The position numbers and the translations under genes were made by a program. This document shows, piece by piece, positions 60,501 to 64,000 of a stretch of DNA of 64,000 nt. The notes under the pieces are model-generated. The model did no database searches and was not told the origin of the DNA. It saw only the letters and a program-made list of their open reading frames with translations. The DNA is from Haloplanus rubicundus (GTDB lineage Archaea > Halobacteriota > Halobacteria > Halobacteriales > Haloferacaceae), in contig NZ_CP031149.1 of NCBI RefSeq assembly GCF_003342675.1, forward strand, positions 62,001-126,000. The letters are read 5' to 3'. Numbering within the stretch: the first letter of the stretch is position 1; each line of letters starts with the position of its first letter.

Positions 60501-61361
60501 CTAGACCTCGAATTCCAATGTATGGTCGGACGTGGAGCCGTCGAAGTTTGTATTCCCATTGAGGAGGGAGATACGGAGCGTATCGAAGTCTCCATCGAGG
60601 GTTCCTGTCATCAAAATAGGCCCGTACCAGAACCCTGCTCCGTCGCGAATCTTGCTCTCGGAGCAGCTAGGGTCGTGGCTGTATCCGAGCGAGATTGTCG
60701 CGGTCGATCCCCGGACGTAGAGATGGTTTACGCCGAAGAAGCCGCATTTGTCTCGGTAGTGGAGACCCCCCGTCGCCGTGAACACTCTATTGTCGTCGAC
60801 GGTGAGTTCGAGACTGTCCATCCGGTAGTTCGTGCCGGGCGGGCTCACGACCCAGTCCTCAATGGTCGAGTTGTGGACGGTCACGTCAGCGAGTGCTTTC
60901 CCGGGCTCGGGATCGTTGTAATACGGGTTCCACTCGTTCGTGGGTGGTGAGGTGATCGGCCCGACGTAGGCACGATTTAGCGGGTTGAATCGATGATGAA
61001 ATCTGACCCGTGATGGAGAGAGGTCGCCAGGCATCACACCAGGACCTTTCGGCAGTCCCTTCGGTCCGTCTACGTCAGGGTCAGAGTCGGAGATTGATTC
61101 GGGGGTTCTCTCGCTGGTGTCGGGTTGGATCGTCGCCGTGGGCGTTCTCGCAGGAGTCTGCTCGCCACCGGTTTCAGTTTCGTCTTCGTCAGTCGTGTTC
61201 TGCTCGGCATTAACGGGGTCTGCGCCGAAGACGCTGAGACATCCAGCGAGGCTGGCGAGCCCAACTGTCCCAATACTGCCGAGGGCAGCCCGACGGGGTA
61301 CTTTTTGAGTATCACTGTGAGTGGCTGTCTTCGAGCGGGAGGGCGGATTATGAGCGGGCAT
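60501..61361 (-). CDS. Tat-exported lipoprotein
   Basis: 286 residues from ATG 61361. The signal peptide has the twin-arginine motif (KVPRRAALGS) and a lipobox (GLASLAGC), so the protein is exported folded and anchored to the outer face of the membrane by a lipid on Cys. A Thr/Glu-rich linker follows, typical of haloarchaeal lipoproteins. The mature domain (about 150 residues) is beta-rich: LADVTVHNSTIEDWVVSPPG, LELTVDDNRVFTATGGLHYR and TGTLDGDFDTLRISLL. No enzyme family is recognised. A surface-binding or exclusion role is possible. Confidence 0.75.
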   Translation of the reverse strand: MPAHNPPSRSKTATHSDTQKVPRRAALGSIGTVGLASLAGCLSVFGADPVNAEQNTTDEDETETGGEQTPARTPTATIQPDTSERTPESISDSDPDVDGPKGLPKGPGVMPGDLSPSRVRFHHRFNPLNRAYVGPITSPPTNEWNPYYNDPEPGKALADVTVHNSTIEDWVVSPPGTNYRMDSLELTVDDNRVFTATGGLHYRDKCGFFGVNHLYVRGSTATISLGYSHDPSCSESKIRDGAGFWYGPILMTGTLDGDFDTLRISLLNGNTNFDGSTSDHTLEFEV

Positions 61362-61380
61362 CGTGAGAGCGGTCCTATTC

Positions 61381-61725
61381 CTACACCTGCTCGCGTTCGT
61401 CGCTGGACCGGTCTGCCTCCAGTGCTCGTTTCGCCCGGAGCTGTCGGGCCTCACATTCGGTAAGGGCCTCTTCGGGGACGCTGAGGTAATCGAGCGCCCA
61501 GTCTTCGATTTCGGGGAGCGTCATCGGGTAAGGGAGTTCGTGATGCCCGACGGGACGGGCGAGGAAGGAGCCATCATCGTCGCGAATGTCTTTATTATAG
61601 AATCCAAGGAAGTATCGCTCGAGGCCGTCCACTCCTGGACCATCCATAATGGTGATCATGGTGAAGGAGCCCGGTTCAAACAGTGATTCGAGGCTGAGGG
61701 TTGGGTATGTGGAGGTGATGTTCAC
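61381..61725 (-). CDS. Hypothetical protein
   Basis: 114 residues. Beta-strands at the start (LSLESLFEPGSFTMITIMDG) and a C-terminal helix rich in Arg and Glu (ECEARQLRAKRALEADRSSD). No family is recognised. It lies 19 bases upstream of the lipoprotein gene on the same strand, so both are probably on one transcript. Confidence 0.55.
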   Translation of the reverse strand: MNITSTYPTLSLESLFEPGSFTMITIMDGPGVDGLERYFLGFYNKDIRDDDGSFLARPVGHHELPYPMTLPEIEDWALDYLSVPEEALTECEARQLRAKRALEADRSSDEREQV

Positions 61726-61783
61726 AAGTACAGTCGGAGCGGGCTTGGTAATAAGCGAGACCGAATTACATCAAATGTGGCGG

Positions 61784-63001
61784 CTACAGCACTTGTGAGG
61801 GGCATGTCTCGTCTGTCTTGACCCCGTTGGTATCGTCCACACAGAACTGCCTATTCCACAAGTCGATCTGGAGTCGTTCGCAGAACCGACACCAGGCGGT
61901 GTTTTCCTCGTATGGATGTCGATTCGGATCGAGCAGGTTTCCACAGATACACTCAATCAACGGGTCGGCAACGTCAGGACGGCTCGACTCCCCGGCACCG
62001 AACGCGCTGAGGGGAACGACCCGCGAGCGCTCGGGTTCGGCCGCTGGGTCTGCCGCCTCGTCGGCGTAGGCAGCTGCGATGAGTTCGTCGACGGCATCAC
62101 CGTAGTCCATGTACGCTTGGAGAGTGCGAATCCACGCAGGGACGCGGTCTGCCCACTCGGGATCAGTCACCCGAGCATAAGCGGCTTTTGAGTGCCAGGA
62201 CGTCGTATCGGCCGAATCGAGTGCCCGGAGGGTCCCGGCGTCTTCAAGAACGGTCTTCGAGATTCCGAACCCGTGGAGCGCATACTTCGAGGGGATGGCG
62301 TCGCGCAACTCCCGAATGATCGCCCGAACTTCGCTTGTTTTGTTCGGGCGAAGAATTGACCCGATGCCAAGCGTTGGTGAGGCGAGGCCGTGCTCTTTGA
62401 GGTAGTCGAACGACCACAGATACCCTTCGATATCGTGCCCCTGCAAGACGGCAACGGGTTCGGCGGTGAGACCGGCGTCCTCCGCAGCTTCCAAGCAGTA
62501 GACGTGGTCGCGTATTGACCACTCCTGGTGGGTGCGGATATCCCGGTCGGCGTCGCGAAGAAGATCGAGGGCACACGCCCAATCCCGGAGCGTGTACTTT
62601 TCGATTTGATCGTCGTACTCGCTCAAGTAGGCAACATAGTCGTCGATGCTCGTCGGATAATGGTTGAACTTCTTCTGAACGCTGTACCCGCCGGAATCGA
62701 TGAACCAGTTCGGCCCCTCGAAAGGGCGATTGTCCCGGCGAGCGTAGGATATCATCGCGTATCCGGGGTGTGGGATGGCGTTGAGGTCGACACCAGCAGC
62801 GAGAAGCGCTTCCAGGTCGTCGAGATCGAGTGCGTCGGGATTTGTGGCGGCAAGTGCAGCCGTCCCGATGGCTTTTCGCGATGATCCGGACCCGACCGTG
62901 TAGTGGAACTTGAACCGCACACTCTCCTGTACTCCGGGCGATAGCGATTCACCGTGAGAAGGCGATTGCTGACCGGGACTGGCGGGTGCTTCTGAGGACA
63001 T
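61784..63001 (-). CDS. tRNA-guanine transglycosylase-like protein (DpdA-type)
   Basis: 405 residues from ATG 63001. The TGT barrel pattern is clear: PNWFIDSGGYSVQKKF (Asp102, the DSGG motif), then VAVLQGHDIEGYLWSFDYLK, LGIGSILRPNKTSEV, ALHGFGISKTVLEDAG and LDSADTTSWHSKAAYARV with Asp262 or Asp265 as candidate nucleophile. A C-terminal zinc cluster (CICGN, WCRFCERL) follows. TGT-like DpdA proteins insert a 7-deazaguanine into DNA; true tRNA enzymes have different zinc spacing and length. Archaea make the precursor preQ0 for archaeosine, so no biosynthesis gene is needed on the element. A TTTGTCG leader lies 31 bases upstream. Confidence 0.65.
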   Translation of the reverse strand: MSSEAPASPGQQSPSHGESLSPGVQESVRFKFHYTVGSGSSRKAIGTAALAATNPDALDLDDLEALLAAGVDLNAIPHPGYAMISYARRDNRPFEGPNWFIDSGGYSVQKKFNHYPTSIDDYVAYLSEYDDQIEKYTLRDWACALDLLRDADRDIRTHQEWSIRDHVYCLEAAEDAGLTAEPVAVLQGHDIEGYLWSFDYLKEHGLASPTLGIGSILRPNKTSEVRAIIRELRDAIPSKYALHGFGISKTVLEDAGTLRALDSADTTSWHSKAAYARVTDPEWADRVPAWIRTLQAYMDYGDAVDELIAAAYADEAADPAAEPERSRVVPLSAFGAGESSRPDVADPLIECICGNLLDPNRHPYEENTAWCRFCERLQIDLWNRQFCVDDTNGVKTDETCPSQVL

Positions 63002-63019
63002 CGTCTCTGATCTCGCGCA

Positions 63020-63038
63020 CCCTCCAGCGAGCGACAAA
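63020..63038 (-). promoter_or_regulatory. TTTGTCG leader, copy 8
   Basis: In gene sense CGTTTGTCGCTCGCTGGAGGG lies 31 bases before the DpdA-like start at 63001. The C-rich tract is shorter than in copies 3 and 4; GGAGG is followed by 20 bases to ATG. Confidence 0.5.
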
Positions 63039-63124
63039 CGGAGGCAGTCGGGTGGCTTGGCGACCGAGCAATTCGGGGTTAACGAGATGCACAGTTTGTC
63101 GCAGATTGAATCGGAGTCGAAATC

Positions 63125-63238
63125 TCAGCTATTTGATTCGTCCAGGAGTTCGATGGTGACGACCGCCTCAAGATGATGCCACAGTAGACCAGACCGAAAC
63201 GTCTCAGTAAGGGTTGTTGCACAATCACAGCGTGTCAT
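63125..63238 (-). CDS. 37-residue cysteine-containing small protein
   Basis: ATG 63238 opens MTRCDCATTLTETFRSGLLW then HHLEAVVTIELLDESNS and stops at 63125. It is too short for a firm call by composition alone, but a TTTGTCG sequence occurs 40 bases upstream (63278-63284), as before the other genes of this set. The CxC at positions 4-6 may bind metal. Probably a real small gene. Confidence 0.5.
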   Translation of the reverse strand: MTRCDCATTLTETFRSGLLWHHLEAVVTIELLDESNS

Positions 63239-63277
63239 AGAATTAGTCTCAGCCGGTTAGCAGGACTGCGCACTGAG

Positions 63278-63284
63278 CGACAAA
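63278..63284 (-). promoter_or_regulatory. TTTGTCG leader, copy 9
   Basis: In gene sense TTTGTCGCTCAGTGCG precedes the 37-residue gene by 40 bases. No C-rich tract follows. Confidence 0.4.
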
Positions 63285-63416
63285 GGAACTACTAGACACG
63301 ATTGATATCTAAAGTGGTATACAAGATATAGAGCGTGAGTTCAGCAGAAGAATTGATCTTCGACTCTAAGTATTAGACGACTAAAATATTTGTAAGAAGG
63401 GCTGCATGCTGCCACT

Positions 63417-64000
63417 ATGTCGGAGAAGCCTCAGGTTCGGACCCTCATTAAGAACCCGAATAGGTTCAACGAAATCTCAAGTCAGTATGATAATGACGTA
63501 GACTGCTATGAGAACCTTCTCAGACAGGCTAAACGCTCACTGGAGACATTTGAAGAATATGCTGAATTCCACTCGATTTGTCTTGAACACGGACCGACGT
63601 CATACGTTAAAGAACAGCTTGAAGCGAACGCTGTCCGATCATTAAAAAATATGGTGTTACAAACGAGTACCGCCGGTAAACGGTTCCCGATTCACACAGC
63701 AGCGCAGTTCCGTCACCGTGTAGAATTATACCGTGATTTAGGTATTGAATCGGTGACCCAACGCTCGGCTGCTTTTACACTGCTTGAATATATTTTCGAT
63801 GCTGTCGAAGATCAAGCTCGTGACAAAGACGAAGGATACGGCTACAAAGTCCTCAGCCGACTGTTGTGTGAACAACCCACTCCTGCAGGCGACCTTACTG
63901 CAATTTTGGTCCGCGCTCGATTCGTTGTTGGCGCGTTGACAGCGGGTCGGCAGATGTCGCTGGATACGTTTGCTGGTGAGATGATTGCAAACTTGCCAGA
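63417..64000 (+). CDS. Hypothetical protein, left part (gene runs off the right edge)
   Basis: At least 194 residues from ATG 63417, open to the end of the window. A TATA-like aaaatattt lies 26-34 bases before the start, suggesting a leaderless transcript. The sequence (MSEKPQVRTLIKNPNRFNEI, then YENLLRQAKRSLETFEEYAE, KNMVLQTSTAGKRFPIHTAA) is mostly helical, with codons AT-richer than its neighbours. No family is recognised from this part. Confidence 0.6.
   Translation, partial: MSEKPQVRTLIKNPNRFNEISSQYDNDVDCYENLLRQAKRSLETFEEYAEFHSICLEHGPTSYVKEQLEANAVRSLKNMVLQTSTAGKRFPIHTAAQFRHRVELYRDLGIESVTQRSAAFTLLEYIFDAVEDQARDKDEGYGYKVLSRLLCEQPTPAGDLTAILVRARFVVGALTAGRQMSLDTFAGEMIANLP

Noticed and set aside
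1-64000. CRISPR array
   Set aside because: No regularly spaced repeats with unique spacers were seen, and no cas genes; the CARF-like regulator alone is not evidence.

Overview
The window is haloarchaeal (class Halobacteria). Its proteins are strongly acidic, GC-rich codons dominate, and several promoters place a TATA box 25-40 bases before the start codon. It also carries archaea-specific families: an RPA plus RPA-associated-protein operon, an XPB/Bax1 helicase-nuclease pair, a HVO_A0114-like regulator and an amphi-Trp protein. A VirB4/VirB6-like conjugation module, a ParA partition operon with an AT-rich repeat array, a tyrosine recombinase, several insertion-sequence remnants and many small hypothetical genes point to a large plasmid or an integrated plasmid-like island, not core chromosome.

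Layout. 0-5 kb: the end of a VirB4-like ATPase, a VirB6/TrbL-like membrane protein and a membrane-anchored AAA+ ATPase. 5-9.3 kb: RPA, RPA-associated protein and an HNH nuclease, then a reverse-strand zinc-ribbon/coiled-coil protein. 9.4-10.1 kb: a strong hairpin, a frameshifted ribbon-helix-helix gene and an unusual Asn-type tRNA. 10.2-12.7 kb: small membrane proteins and a rhomboid-like protease. 12.9-16.5 kb: an AT-richer two-gene Hachiman-type defence locus (HamA nuclease, HamB helicase). 16.6-19.7 kb: small zinc-binding and AbrB-like proteins and a divergent toxin-antitoxin-like pair. 20-32.5 kb: a second defence locus with a DUF499 ATPase, a DUF1156 methylase, an MCM-N-terminal/HsdR-type nuclease fusion and a PLD-SNF2 helicase; no PglZ is present. 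32.7-43.2 kb: insertion-sequence debris, a fused arsM/antiporter remnant, an ArsR-type locus, TnpB with a predicted omega RNA, Bax1/XPB and a TrkA-domain protein. 43.6-47 kb: integrase, ParA operon and a highly structured, probably non-coding element. 47-63.4 kb: mostly reverse-strand genes, including two proteins that resemble tRNA-guanine transglycosylase/DpdA, a DUF6884-like protein, a GNAT-like protein and a stand-alone ribonucleotide-reductase C-terminal domain. Many of them share one leader motif.

How the parts fit. Mobility (VirB4/VirB6, integrase), maintenance (ParA, toxin-antitoxin, RPA) and defence (Hachiman and the DUF499/DUF1156 system) are combined on one element. The 47-63 kb block looks like a coordinately controlled cassette: at least nine transcription units begin with TTTGTC(G) followed by a C-rich tract able to pair with a GGTGGAGG-type sequence just before the start. 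Two of these leaders also lie beside an inverted-repeat site (TCCTACG-type arms) that occurs a third time upstream of the RPA operon. The least explained features are this leader regulon, the 133-base multi-stem element at 46846-46978, the MCM-N/nuclease fusion, and the possible 7-deazaguanine-type DNA modification genes.
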